From Aquila chrysaetos chrysaetos (Eukaryota; Chordata; Aves; Accipitriformes; Accipitridae): 64,000 nucleotides of DNA. The stretch spans positions 26,115,606 through 26,179,605 of the forward strand of contig NC_044012.1 of assembly GCF_900496995.4 (NCBI RefSeq), given 5' to 3'. Each line of letters opens with the position of its first letter. Position 1 is the stretch's first letter. Under the pieces are notes generated by a model. It was not told the DNA's origin and made no database searches. It saw nothing but the letters and a program-made list of their open reading frames with translations. Below, piece by piece: positions 26,138-39,692 of this stretch. The position numbers and the translations under genes are program-made.

Positions 26138-26980
26138 GAACTCCTAAAAGCAGCTTGTGTTTCACAACACCCTGGCAGGGAGGCTGAGATGAGAGGCACA
26201 AAGAGACGCTCTGAGGGATGAGCTACCCCATAACCCCCCTTTGCCACCTCCAACCACCACCTGGGAGCTGGGGGGGGGGGGGTGTCTGTGGCATTGTGTC
26301 TCAGTGCTCCTCTGCAATGGCAATATTAGCGGTTTTATTTGAACTTTTCCCCATATTGAGCATCTGATGACCCCTTGGAGCCATGGGGTGGGCTGCAATG
26401 AGTGCACACATGCCTGGGCTGTGCGTTGCAGGGTCAGGCACCTTCCCCATTATTCTGCAAGGACCAACACAGGTAGTGCTGGGCTCCATCCTGCGCAAGT
26501 GCCAGGCACAGAATTTGGGGCTTTTGCACCATTTTAGAGGCAGAAGGGCAAGCGTGACCTTGCCCTCTCCTGGACCCCCCCAAGCTCCTTGGGGAAGCGG
26601 TTGCTTTGCGGGTGGACTTTTCCAAGGAAGCCGCTCAGCTGGTTTTCTGTTGCAATGAAAAAAGGAAGCTAGGGAGGTGCAAAAATGCTGATTTCTCTTC
26701 CCCCTAAAGCCTGATGCAGCATCTGACACACTCCTCCAGCAAACCTTTCCAAAACACTTTACTATAAATTTATTTTCCTTTCCCTTAGCAGCGGCACACA
26801 AGATCAGACCTACTGTACGAGCTGAGTTATGTTTGGATTATAAAATAGCTCGGACTCAGCGGGGAGTTGGAAAGATTTTACAGCCTTGGTCCCTCATCCA
26901 GGCCATCTCCAGCATCCCCACACCAGATATTTCTGTAGGGAGGTCAGGAGCTGCTGCAGGCAGGGGGTGGCCAAGGCACA

Positions 26981-27044
26981 GGCAGGGGCTGCCTCCCCCT
27001 CTCAGCCAGAAATTCAGCTTTAAATAGTCCACTTGGAAGATCCT
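26981..27044. repeat. 64-bp direct repeat, copy 2
   Basis: Exact second copy of 26074-26137 in the same orientation. Flanks differ on both sides. The rest of 25390-27851, between the CD84/SLAMF6-like start and the SLAMF1 stop, shows nothing else I recognise. Confidence 0.92.
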
Positions 27045-27851
27045 CGCCTGTTCCCGTAGTCATCAGTGGAAAAGGATGGGGATGGAAAAGTGCAGTGGGA
27101 CGCAGCTGCTTCCCCAAGCACGGGCATGGGCTGCCGGTGTCCCCAGTGCAGGAGGCAGCTGGGGCTGGGCAGGCACCGGGCAGGGCTCAGCCCCAAGGGG
27201 ACTGCAAAACTTTCTTCAGTGCTTGGACCAAAACCCAGGCATTTTGTAACCAGTTGCTGAGCAGAGGTCAAAAAACAAAACTCGTTTCTGATTTTTTTCT
27301 CCGCTGCCATTGAACCCACATCCCTGCACATCACCAGTGTCACTAGCTGCCAGGAGCTGGGGGCTCCCTCTAGTGAAGCCAGGGGCCACAGGATGAGGCC
27401 ATAGGGTGAAAACCCATGGGGCCGGGATGAGATTGGGATGCAAACCTGCTCTGGCCACGCTTCCCAGTGCTGCCTCACTGTGCTAACAAGGCTGACCCTT
27501 CCCCTCTGAGGCACCGATTCTCTCTCCCTCGCTTATGCCCAGCTGCAGGGTTGTATCCAGAGCCCCTCGACCCCCTCCCGGTGCTTTAGCATCTTGCCGG
27601 CCACCCTTAGCCACAGCCTGGGGAGATTTCTTGCCTGTCTTCAACCCTGCTCTTTGCTCCACCGTCCTTCACCTCCGCGGCCACCATTGCAGCCCCAGCT
27701 TGGCTGCAGTGGGGGGTCAGTGTGTGCCAGAGGGTTTTGCCCCGATTCCCTAGGGACGAGCGGAGTATCCTCCAGTCGGGAACGTGGATGTCAGTGCCCA
27801 GCGAGCAGAGGCGGAGGCTGGGCTCGGCTGCTGCCCACTGCCTGGAGAGGC

Positions 27852-30800
27852 TCAGGCCATGGGCATCATCACGCTGGCGTAAACTGTCATAGGCTCCTTG
27901 TCGGGGCTCTGCAGCAAGGATCAGGGAAGCAAAGGGGTCAGCAAGGTGCCTGAGCTGAGGAGGGGAGGCTGTGGGTTGCCCCATGGTGATGCCCAGCCAG
28001 GGTGAGGACCTGGTGGGGGGCAGCCACCCTTACCTGCGAGAGGGATGGGTAGCCCTGTGGGGCAGACGGCTCTGCCGGGCGGCTGTGTGGGGGTCGTGGG
28101 GCTCTGCCGGGGGCTGGGACTGTGTCCGGAGGCAGGCCAGTGGCTGCAGCGTAGATGGTGGTGCAGGAGGGGTGCTCGGCGGCAGGGACCCCTTTCTGCT
28201 TCTGTTTGGAGAGTGAAGGATGAGCAGCGGTAGGCAGCTTGCCACAGGGGCCCTTCCCTCCCTCCACCCTACATGGACCCACTGTTTCCTCCTCAGTTTG
28301 CGCTGAGCAGGACTCAGGGAGGGGGGAAAACCACACAGTCTGGCCCCAAAGCCACCCTGGGCTGCTGGGGGCTGGGGAAGTTGCAGCACCCAACCTTATT
28401 CCCAGCAATTCCTAAATTAATGGTGACTGGGCTGACTCCTGGAATGGCAGGGATGGGTGAGTCCAGGGAGCCCGTGGCCACCCCAGTGTCCCCCCCACCC
28501 CGCTCGCAATTTCACTTTCTCCCTTGCCAGCCACAGGGCTGTGTTGACACCCAGTGGTCAAAGCCCATCAGAGGGTGCCGCAGACCAGCTAGGAGGCACC
28601 CAGCAATGACCCAGAGCTTTGGGTGCTGCTGCTGCCCAAAGCCAAGCTGCCGCTGTCCAAGACCCCCACCCAAGAAACCCTGGCAGGGTCATGCCCGCGC
28701 TCCCCACCGGCTGCAGCATTCGGGGTCCTATTACTAAAGGAGCATTTCCATCACTAATGGAGCATTTTTCCACCCAGGTGCTGAGGCCGGCTGGGGTCAT
28801 GCTGGTCATGGCTCACCTCCACCCGCTGCACTTGGGAGTAGATGGTGTGCACTGCATTGTCCTCGGCGAGTGGCAAGTGCTCCTGCTCCTGCTCCTGGCT
28901 GGCTGCGGGGGGATAAGCAAGTCACCAAGATGCAAGGGGAGCAGGACTGGGGGGGACCCCAGCGCTTTGCAAGCCACATCCTGCTCCTGTGCTCCAAGGC
29001 ACAGCAAGGGTGAGCCCATGCTGGATTCATCCCCAGCATGATGCCCGCTGGCTGGACCCGGCTGCATCCATATCGCTGTAGCCACCCGGCCGCAGTCGGA
29101 GGATTTCTGGCTGCCACAGGTCAGCTTTGCAAATCTGTCATTACACAGGGAATGGGAAGGGGGAGCACGGCCCGGATGAGGCACTCATAGAGATAAGGCG
29201 CTCTCTAATTTGGGCTGGGATCATTCAAATCCCCTTGAGACTGTGCAACATGAGCTTAGAAGCCCATCATCTGGGTAGAGTGTTGGATATCATGTGCAGG
29301 TTCATTTCTTTTTTTTTTCTTTTTTCTTTTTTTTCTTTTTTCTTTTTTTTCTTTTTTTTAAGCTCATTTCCTTCCTGCCTTTTACTCTGTGCTTCAAGAG
29401 AAACAGGTTTCACTCATCCCAAGGGCCAGGGTACTCGGTAAACAAGGTGCCCGCAGGAATCAGCCCCTTGGTCCATTCACTAGGGCTGGCTGCGGGCAGC
29501 TTCTGTCCCCCCACAAGGCTCACCCCACTCATGGACCACCAACTGCCCCAGCACCCCTCCCTTGTGGCACTCACCGATTGGCATGGCCAAATAGGCAGCC
29601 ACAAACACCCCAGTGATGACCATCACTGCAGCGATGGGCACCGCCACCATCAGCACGAGATGCTCTGTCCTCAGCTCGGCACTGCCTGGTATGGGGGGCA
29701 GAGAGAGGAGGGGGTCAGCCACTGGCCCTGGGGCCCAGGGTCACCTAGAGCTGAGCAGAACAGGCTGCTAAAATCTTTCTTCATCTCACCACCTAATTTT
29801 GGGCTGATGATTTCGGTAGAACAGGAAACAAGGGGCAGGAAGTGCTTCTCTTGAGCAAAGCTCTCTTTAATCACCTCCAGACAGCAAAAGTCAGCAAAAA
29901 AACTGCTGAGGGCCAGACAAAGCCCTCAAAACATCGCTGGTGGCTTTACGGAGGCCTGCGGGGAGGCAGCCCCTTTGTATAATGCCCTTGCATTGCAGGT
30001 GTGTGAGAAAGAGGGCCCTGGGACGGAGCTCTGCAGCTCCAGCTGCCAGCTGGGCTCCCACTGCCGGGAGGCACCCAGAGTGGCCCCGCTCCTGGATCAC
30101 TAACGGTGACACCATGCAGGGGTGTCCCACAGTGTAAGGGGTTATGGGGCAAGGCGGGTTGAGAAACAAGCCCGAAACCCTCCTGGAGCATCTCATTTCA
30201 GCACCTCCTTTTCCTAAGCAAAAGTCCTGACCTTTTTTCCCATGGGGATGTTTTCTCAGCACAGGTCACTGAGAGAGCCCCAGCAGAGGTGTGACTTCAC
30301 CTCTGGGTCCCCAGGGAAAGGGGCAGCCACCATGCTTCCCAGCCCCGGCAAAAGTCCCCCATGTCACAAGGGAGTGCTAGAAAATCCCAGTGAGACAGAG
30401 CGTGACTTTTGCCCCGAGAGCCTCTGAAGGGGAAGTTGTCACCGAGGTTTTTATCCTCCCCACATCACCCGGCGTATGAGTCTCATGCATTTAAAATGAG
30501 CCTCGAGCACTGGGGCACAGCGAGTGCAGTGGCCTGGCTGACCGGGGAGGCAGGTGGGACCTGCAGCTCTGCGACCGGCATTTACAGGAAGACTCAGCAA
30601 CCCTGGGCAGGTGACACGGCAGCCACTTTTCTTGCAAAAGGCTCCTTTGAGGCTGCCTAAAGCAGCATGCAAAAGAAGTCCCCTGCAAAGCAAGAGCAGG
30701 ACTAGGAGGCTGGAAAGAGCCACATCAGCAACTGGGGACTTACTTACCCCCTTGCTCATAGCTGCACTCGGAGAAGTTGAAGGCAACAACCCGGCTGCTG

Positions 30801-33800
30801 ACTGGGTTGCTGGCCGTGCAGGTGCAGGGGATGCTTGTGTTCTGCAGGGGGTAGGAGAGGTGCAGGAGGCTGCCATTGCGGGAGCAGAGCCCCAAGGTGC
30901 TTGTGTCCCAGCTGCCCCAGCTGTAGGAGACTTTGTCCCCTTGCTCCGCCGTGCAGTTGAGGGTGACAGTGCAGCTGCCATTGGCCAGCACCCAGCTGAG
31001 GATCTGGATGCTGGGATCAGACACCGGCTCTGGAGAGAGGGAGGGAGGGAAGGGGTAAAAGTTTGTGTCTGGGAAAGGATGCAAATGTTGCCTTGGCCCC
31101 TGCCTGGGAAATCCTGCTGGCCTCTCCTAAATCCCTGGGAGATGGAGAGGAACCGGTCTGGCCCCAGAACCACTGCAAACAGCATTAGGGAGGGACATGG
31201 TCTGTACGTACCCAAAGGCTCCTGAGGGTACCCAGATGGGGCTGAAAGACTCACTGCAGCACCTTGACATCAGGGTGGGCATCTCCCACACCTCCTTGAC
31301 CACCACCCACCTCCCAAACCTGCTCCCAGCACCACGAGAGGCTGGGAGCACCCAGCACTGTCCTCCCAAAGCAGCATGTCTCACCATACACCTCCAGCTG
31401 TATCTGCCAGACTTTCTCCTCCGGCCCCTTGCTGACTATGTATTCATAGAGCTGCCTGTCCTGCCGCTTGGTGTTCAGGATCTCCAGGGAGAAGTCCAAC
31501 TTGTGGAAGCGAGTTCGTCCCTGCATGTAGTTGGTGTAGTTGCCATCTGAGTACTTGAGCAGGACAAGCTTCCTCTGTGGGTCCTCTGTGTCCCGCTTCC
31601 AGACGGCTGCCCCAAAGCGCAGGGTGAGCTCCTGGAGTTCAGGGGGGATCCGCAACATTGTCGCCTTCCCCAAGGTGCCCAGCACAGTCTCCCTCGCCCC
31701 ACGGCCCATGCCTGGCAGGAGACCAGAGAGAACGGCTGAGACAGGCAGGGAGGCACAGGACGGCTCAGAACAACCACATCCCCCGCCCCCCGCCCCCCAT
31801 CCCGGCTCTGCTGGAGGAGGGCGGATGCCCGCAGAGCTGCGGTAGCCAGCGATGGCTTTGGACCCACCCTGGTAATCCACAGATTGGGGACAGCTTGGGT
31901 TGCGTGAGACAAATGGGTCAAAAATTGAACAGATTATTGAACCACATTTTCAAGCTCTGGATTATCCAGCACATCCTGCACCAGTGATTGCCAGCAGGTG
32001 GGAACATGAGTTGCGCTGTAAATCAGGGCTCAGTACGAGCTCTGCCCCATGCCCACCTCACAGGACCATCCCCAGAACCAAAGGAGCGACCCCCAGCCCT
32101 TGGCCCCACATCTTTGACCCTGAAGGATGTGGGTTGAGGGCTTGGCTCAGGAGCCGGAGGGGAAGCATTGCCTTCCTCTGCTCCTCTCCTGGAGCAAGGC
32201 GAGAGTCTTTATCTGCATCAGCCTCAGCATTCTCCTGCATCAGGCACCGCTGTGCACGATGGCCGAATCCTGGTTTAAGGCTCTGGACTTTCTGTTGGCA
32301 CAACAGCAGCCAGCCAGAACAGTGAAACATCACCCCATGGAGTGGGGCTGCCTCAAGCAGGGGAAGGCGCTTGTGGTCCCAGTCTGGTGGGGATGCTGGT
32401 CCTGGGAGAAGGGTGCTGGCTGTGGTGGGACCAGCCTGGAGAAGTCCCAGTGACACCAGGGCAGTCCAGAGGGAAGCGATGCTCAGTGGTTCTTGGCCAA
32501 AGCCTGCAGTTGGGTGCATGTCATGGCACCCACCTCCCTCAAGCACCTCAGTGCCAGAAACCTTCAGCGGGACTTTTCTTGTAGAAATTGCAAGAATTTG
32601 GAGGTGGGCTCAGGTGTAAATCCCAGGTTGTCCTTCTGGTCGAGGTGGTCCCAGGTGCATTTCTTGGTGGCCACAGAAAAGTGCTCTTAAGAAGAGTGCA
32701 AGCATCTCCCACGTGTCCTGAAGCATCTGAATCACCCGGATTTCCTGGAAGGCATGCAGGAGGATCTTCTCCCCCAAACCCTTTCCTGTCTTTTGCTGCA
32801 AGGCAGTGATTACCCACACCCCTGAGCAAACAAGTTTGTTTGCATAGGAAACAGCGTGGGGAGAAGTGCCAGCTCACCATTGCTGCCAGCCACCCTGAAC
32901 ATGGAAGGGACCCCACCGTGTCACCTCCACATTTCCTATCGACTTCTTTCCATTGGGGCAAGGCTTTGCCCCAGAGCAGAAAAGAAAAGACGAGGAGCTA
33001 CCCCAGAAGAACAGGTCTAGAAAGGCCCAGGTAAGCCCAGTATCTGCCTCTCCTGCGGCACATATGGTTCCAGTAAAAACTACAGAGCAAACACTCCCTG
33101 CCGCCATCCCAAGTGAGTGGCATTACTTCTTTTTGGCCCTTCCATGGCATGAAACACAGTAGTTTCTGAGCTGTCCCTGTGGACTGCATCTCCCCAGCAT
33201 TGAAGCAGCCATGTGGACATGGTCGTCATCCCCCAGAAGCCCCACAGTCTGTCTGACCTAGTACCTCATACATTTTTTGCTGATACATTTATTGTAAAGC
33301 CCAGCATGCAGACGGATGGTGTATTTTCTCAGAAACATGTGTTTTTGACACACAGCAGTTAGGCTCCTCATTAATTACCAAATGGAAAAGCCCTTTTTAC
33401 ATCACATTAGAAAAACCCTCTACCCCAGAGAGAAGCATCTCCTTTGCGGGGAAGACGACTCATCTGAAGCAAGACTGCAGGAGGAGGGATGTAAAGAGGT
33501 CTGAAACCATCTGTACTGAAGCCCAAATGGAGGAAGGTAAGCAATCCACCCCAGCACAGCACTAGGTCCAGAGCAGCCCTCGCATCAGGTATTGGGTTCA
33601 TGGGACTTTCAGCGTGCTGGCTAGGCAGAAAACCCCGGGGGGATTTTAAAAGCAGGTATTCTAGTAACAGTGAGCCAGCAGAGCTGAGGAGAAGCCCCAG
33701 CTCTGCCAAGGTTACTGGTTTTCTGGCCAAGCCCTTCGTTTGATACCCCATAATTACACAGATGCAGTGGCAGAGGGCTGACGGGGCTGCAAGGACACAC

Positions 33801-34667
33801 AGCATCCCCAGGGAAGGGGAACAGACATCACGCTGGGACCAAGAAGAGCATCAGGATTAGTCACATCTCCCTTTGCTCTGCTCTGCTCAGGGGCCCCAAC
33901 TCACCCGAGTGCTTTTGCGCAGGCTCACTACCACGGAAACCAATTTTGCAACATCCTCCCGTAACTGCTGACGAGCTGGGAGGAGAGGACTCAGGAGCCC
34001 TGGTGGGTCCGGGTGGTCCTCACTTCCTGACCAGCTGGTCTGGGGGGAATTTTGACTTGTCTGGGACACCATCATCCCCAGGACACCATCCACAGCCAGC
34101 CAGAGCTCTTTGGGCACCCAGAAAACAACCATTGCCCCGCTGCCAGTCCCTTTCCACTTGGCTTATACACATTTTATTGCTTGGGTACCGTCTCCCAGCC
34201 CACTGGCACCTCTTGATCTGAGGCACCTGGTATCGCAGAGTGAGACAATCCACCAAGGACCTTCATCTCAAGTATCTCAATTCACAACTGGTACTAAATT
34301 ATTTGCTCAGTGCTATTAATACCCCATTAAAACACACAGTAGAGTGCTTCACTATTGCAGCTACACTTTGTCCATCACCATCTTTGTTCATCATCTTTCA
34401 TTCTCTCCTCCCTCAGCCTGACTAGTAGGAGCATATTAGGGATGCACCACACATCCAGCTTGGAGTTGCAAGCCATTTATCTTTTATATGCATATTTATA
34501 CTCAATCTGCCCATCTGCCTGGCACACAGCTCATGATTTCTAAAGGTCTTAATATCTGACAAAAATCCCCAAACAATCCAACCCAAGTATTGCACGGAGA
34601 GGAAAATATACATACCCCAAACACGGCCAAGAGAGATCAGCAGCCAGAGACACACACTGCAGCCCAT
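27852..34667 (-). CDS. SLAMF1: SLAMF1 (CD150), SLAM receptor
   Basis: Homophilic co-stimulatory receptor of lymphocytes and macrophages. Exons are 34616-34667 (signal MGCSVCLWLLISLGRVW), 31385-31711 (V domain), 30748-31029 (C2 domain), 29575-29685 (TM, LVLMVAVPIAAVMVITGVFV), 28817-28902, 28034-28201 and 27852-27908, giving 360 residues (human 335). The V exon follows SLAM through FHKLDFSLEILNTKRQDRQL and lacks the canonical Ig disulfide, as in the family. The C2 exon has KVSYSW and CTASNPVSS. The tail decides identity: HTIYSQVQ, then CTTIYAAAT, then MTVYASV near the end. This is the same series as human SLAMF1, including a middle motif that lacks the final V/I. Position next to CD48 agrees. 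No break was seen. Intron 1 (31712-34615) shows no other gene. Confidence 0.93.
29307..29361. repeat. Polypyrimidine (T/C) tract
   Basis: Long T-rich run with scattered C in the intron between the SLAMF1 membrane exon and its first tail exon. Confidence 0.8.
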
Positions 34668-37600
34668 GCCTTGGTTCACAGAGCCTCTGCTGCAGTGGAG
34701 TTAATATCTACTGCCGAGCTCATTATAAGGACAGGTGTACTCAAATCAGAGACGATGCCTTGGGCCATGTGTTTCCTGTTTTTGGCTGAATAACCCTTCT
34801 CTTTTTTTTTTCTTCAGTGGAAAGTATTCAAAGCGCTGATTCGTGCTGCTGAACGCTTCACCAGAGTCAGCCCAAGAGACCTGCAGAAGGAAGCAGAGCA
34901 TCAATTTATAGTTTGTGCCAGAACAGCATCATCCTGCCACAGGTCCTTAACCCAACGGCAAAAGAAGAGGAAACGACCAGCAAGTTAATAATTTCACATA
35001 CAGTAACAGCTTCCCGGGGCTGTACAGAGCCTTCAAACCCTGCTACCACAGCGGGGGCGGGCGGCCGCTCCCCCCACGTGGCATCGTCCCAACCGCTGCT
35101 GTTCAATCCCAGTGCCGTGGGGCCGGTACCCAGCACGAAGCTCACCCAGAGAGACGGTGTGCACTTGTGCTCGTAGCCACAATGCCTACCGGTGCAGGAA
35201 AACCCCAAATATTCTGGGATAAACCCATACCCCTACTTTGGGCTGCACGGGATCTACAGCAAGGAGGAGTACAGGTGGTCTTCAGAAACTCACCGAGGAA
35301 AAGCCCAATCCTTGTTCTCAGGCTGAGTGCTCAGGGAGGTGACCTGGACTTTAATTTGCCATCGTTCAACGCCATAGTGGGTGCTCAGGGACGGGGACAG
35401 TCACCCGTCCTGCTGGTGTCCCCCTCCGGGTGGGCATGGAGAGGGGACTGCACCCTCCCGCACTCAACGGAGAGCTGGGGATGGGGAGCGCAGGGAAAAC
35501 ACCGCTCACTTGTTCCACTGCTGAAAAGGGGTGAGAAAAGCTTGGTTGTTTTTCTGGTTTTAGTGGAATGAATTATTCATCTCTGTCGGTGCTCAGCCCG
35601 CACAGCTTTAAAATAGGAGAATGTTTTTTTCCTATTGCTTTCTTCAAGTTTTCATTGCTTTATTTGGCTTTGAGAAAAGAGCAGAGGCAACAGCACAAAG
35701 CAGGAATTCCTCCGCTGTTTTAAACCAAATTTGAGTGCCACAAGGAAATAAAGGGTGATCTTGCAGCCCACTGCTTTTCAGTGGAGACAAGCTCCAAGAG
35801 TTTTGTTGCCATTAAATTATTTCTAATGATAAAAACCCTAAAACCACCCCAGCATCCTACTAGGCCGCTCCTTTCCTGCTCAGAAAGCATCTGGCTGAGA
35901 AAAGAAAAAAAAAAAAAAACCAAACCAAAAAACGCAAGCCATTTCCCAATAATCAGCAGTTTGCTGAAGGGAAGAGCTCCACAGAGGCCTGAAAAAGAAA
36001 GGATGAGTAAGAGCAGTACGAAGGGACTCAGCTCCTTCTCTTGCCACATGCACACAAGGAGCTTCAACTCAGCTGAAACATGGCGGTGGTTCCTACCAGA
36101 GGCAGCCAGCTCCCAGACCGAATGGCCAGATGGTAGAGGGGCAAAGACATCGCCTTGGGCTATTTTGCAGAGCAGCAAGCTTCCCCGGCACAAATCCCAC
36201 CTGAAAAGTTGGTGGTCAGGACAGGGGTCTCCAGTGGATGGGGTCCTTCAGCTCAGCCCCCCAGGTAGGGCAGCAGGATGGTCCCCAACCTTCCCCTTGC
36301 CACAGACAGGCGCCCTGCACTTGGGTACAGGCTGTGCCGGCATGGAGAAGACTGTTGATGGCAACCTAGTCCAGGAAAACTATAAAATGCCAGTATCACC
36401 CATGGGGCCCTACCACAGCATCATGCCCCAGGCTGGGCTGGCACCAGCCAGGAGAAATGGGAAAAATTATTTAATAAGCAAAACTGTCAAGGAAAAAAAT
36501 CCTTCCAGGAGGCACCTAGGGGCACAAAAAACATACAGGCAGTCACAGAAAAACCTCCTTTAACTGAAAATAATGATCCTAAATGCCTTTACTTTCCCCT
36601 TCAGCTCAGGCTGAAGTCTCCTGGCTAGAAAGATGACTGAGGCACAGCACCAGGCTCTGTATTTATTCATCACAGGAGGTTTTATGATGATGCTGTTGCT
36701 CAGCGGTCATCTTGGATTTTGTCAGAGGCAGAAAAGCCCCAAACCTCCATATGGGAATGGACCAAGACCCAAGCAAATATTTTCAAGGGGGAAGATTTCT
36801 GCAAAAATATACATTGGTGCTAAAACCATCAGCCACATGGCAGGAATTACCCCGAGCTGCTCATTAGACCCAGGAGCTGGAACAACTGGTGCTCATTATT
36901 GATTTTTCAAATGAGCCAGCAAGGTCCCTGTTGACCCTTTGATGAATCTGCCCTTAGGAGTCTTTGCTTAAAGATGGCTCTGGAAGGTGATGCTTCTTGG
37001 GTTTTACAGAGAGTAGAGCCCGGTTCTCCCTTTTCTTGGGCTGGTGTGCTGGAACTGGCAGGAGCAGCAGCATCCCAGGGCTGCAGTGGCCCTGAAACAT
37101 GTCCCCGTCCCTCCTTGCAGGTTGAGGGACCGTCTCCACTGCTCACAAGACACATCCTCCCACACCAATGGGCCTGTGTCCCACCATCCAGAGCCAGCTC
37201 CTCCTATGGGGGACAACTGTGGAAGGGCTTCTGTCCCCAGCAAGGGTGTTGGGGAGGGAAAGTGGGTCCCTCCGTCACCTCCCCAGTCCCTGAGCACCCT
37301 CTGTGGCCAACCCCAACCCAGAGGAGAATGCAGAACAGGCACCTAAAAAGGTGGTGTTTAAGGTTAAAATTAATTTAATGTATACACAGACACATTTCTG
37401 AAGGCAGAGGCCATACTTGCCCTGCTGAATACTCCCTTGCAGAGAAAGCCATCTTAGCTCTGCCCCCTCAAGATGTTCTGGTGCTCCAGACCTGGAGGTC
37501 AGGCAGCACCCAGTTGCATCCATGCCGGTGTCACAGGTTTCAGGCTAAACACGTCATGTACTGTCCTGCACCATCACGCTGCTCATCAGCACCATAAAGG

Positions 37601-38055
37601 GCATCATCAACAGCAGGCAATGGCCAAGGATCCCTCCAAGTCCATGGGCACCCCTGGGAAAGGCTCAGATTGGGTCTCCCCACAGATCTCAGGGCTGGGG
37701 AGAGGAGGATTTCCAAGAAGTTAACCATGAACTTAACAATTTAGATTGCCAGGGTTCTTGAAACACCATTGCAACAGTGTTCATCCCAGTTTTGTTCAGA
37801 TCTGGAGAACATGACCTCTGATTGAAGCAAAGTAGAAAAGGTGAGGAGGGAAAGTGAAGCACAGAACTACCCTGAAGGCAGCGGCAGAGAGGCCAGAGCC
37901 TGGGCTGGTGGGAAGCAGGTGGGTGCTGGTGTAACAGACACTGGTTATAATGGTTCCCTTGAGCAACCGCATCATTCTGCATCCAGCCAGTTTAGGGACC
38001 TCATCCAGGCACTGAGGGTGATGAGATGAGGAGAGATGTCAACCACAGAGCATCC
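34668..38055. other. Intergenic DNA between SLAMF1 and CD48
   Basis: No conserved coding exon was recognised. An ETS/PU.1-like core (ACAGGAAA on the minus strand, 34772-34779) lies about 105 bases upstream of the SLAMF1 start codon. An ATTAAA variant signal on the minus strand at 37374-37379 could end CD48 transcripts, about 680 bases after its stop. Confidence 0.4.
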
Positions 38056-39692
38056 TTAAGCCAGACTGAGGAGCAAGAAGAGGGGGAGGAGGTGTCCCAG
38101 GACCACCAGCGTGCTGGTGGTGGTGCAGGCTGCAGCAGCGGAGGACTCACCTGGAAGCAAAGAGAGACCTGGGACATGGAGAGGGCTGTGGGCTGTCCAG
38201 CCCTGGCAGGGGACCCCCCCCGATCCCCTCCCCAGCTGGGCTCCTGCCACCCACCAGCCCACGGTGCAGGGGGAAAAGGCACCCACCACTCCTGACCCAT
38301 GGGCCACCTTCAGCCTTGCAGGGACTCACTGTCCTCAGGGTCATCACCACTGCTCTGGGGACCCTCCAAAGCCAAGGCCACCTTGCAGCCCATCCCACCC
38401 AAGTTTTGCCATTTCATGTGTGCACCGCAGGCAGTACCTGTCCAGGAGCAAGGGTGCCTGTAGGTCAGTGAGGCATTGTTGGAGGAGACAGGGTTGCTGA
38501 CTTTGCAGGTGTAGGTTTCTATCAAGGGGTCAAAGGAGACATGCTGCTCAGAGGCACCCACATCCTCCAGCGGGAGCTTGCTGGGGGGGATCCACTCGTA
38601 GGTCACCCCTTCGAGCCCCACTGAGCACTCCAGGGTGGCTTTGCACCATGTCGAGTCACCCCTGATCACGTTGGCGTTCACAGTGGGCTTCGGGACCAGC
38701 TCTGCAAGAGGCAGCGGGATGTCACAGCCACCCTGTCCCCCCACGGGGTGCTGGGACAACCCTCCCATTCTCCCAGCTCACCGTACACTGTCAGAAGGAT
38801 GTTTTCAATGTGCTCCTTGCCCACCTCATCCTCCAGGTACACCTGGTACATGCTGCTGTCATTTTTCTGCAGGCAGCTGATTTTTAGGGTGTTGTTGTTG
38901 GGGAAGAGCTCCAGGCGTCCCTTGTAGGTGCTGTTGGCATACCAGACCTTCCCCCTGCTGTCCCAGCTGGCGATCTTCACCGAGTTGTTGCGCCGCCAGT
39001 GGATTTGGTGATAGGAGGTCTGGGTTTGCAGTCTGGGGCTGAGATATGCCACCCCATGAACAGCCCCTACCACCTCCAATGGACCGTGTTGTGCCCAGGC
39101 TGCTGAGAAAGCAGAGACCGGTACTGCTTGGCCAGCCAGACACAGCCCACTCTTCCCTGGAACTCATCCCCAGGGACCTCCATTCCTCCCAGACACATAA
39201 AAAATGCAAATAACCCATTTGCTTACTAATTCCTAACAGCTTTGCGCTCTCTTGGCCTTGGAGGCATGTGGCATGAACAAGCCCTACAGCTGGTGGCGGA
39301 ATTTCCACCTCTCCACCCTGAGCATGCAACCACCCAGATGCCCCGGTGGTTTTTTTTTCTTTCCCCTCTTTGCTTTCATTTTTGGGGTCCTTTCACCGCT
39401 CCAGGCTCACCCAGAGCAGCCCCTCAACCCTCAGCTTGGTGGTGGTGATGCCAGGGGCTCCCGCAGGAAGGGAGCCGGTGGGTCACACCTTGGGCCCTGT
39501 GCTGGAATGGGAAAAGCCAGGGGAGAGAGCGGGGACAGGGAGGGTTTACCTGCAGGCACATCCCCAAGGTCCCCCACCATCCCCAAAGCCATCTCCCCCC
39601 CAACCCAGCACCCTCACCCCCAGAGAACCCACCGCCATACTTTGCCTGATGAAGAAGAGGAAGAGGAACACCCTTGTAAGCCCCATCATCAT
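38056..39692 (-). CDS. CD48: CD48, GPI-anchored SLAM-family ligand
   Basis: CD48 is the GPI-linked ligand of CD244 (and CD2 in some mammals). Exons are 39641-39692 (signal MMMGLTRVFLFLFFIRQ), 38782-39102 (V domain), 38438-38701 (C2 domain) and 38056-38150, giving 243 residues as in human CD48. Cleavage fits after TAWA. The V domain shows IASWDSRGKVWY and YKGRLELFPNNNTLKIS, close to human CD48, with the LQKNDSSMYQVYL step. The C2 domain has VTYEW, YTCKVSNPVSS and HPCSW. The last exon encodes a small-residue patch (ESSAAAACTTTS), a hydrophobic end (LVVLGHLLPLFLLLSLA) and no tail, the classic GPI signal. It is only about 1.6 kb from start to stop. The acceptor of the last exon is directly followed by GTGAGT. 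Confidence 0.93.

Noticed and set aside
29294-29440. Phe-rich open frame near 29.3 kb
   Set aside because: It is the translation of a polypyrimidine tract in an intron.
33407-33805. 132-codon open frame inside SLAMF1 intron 1
   Set aside because: It has hydrophobic stretches but no start context, no splice plan and no family resemblance.
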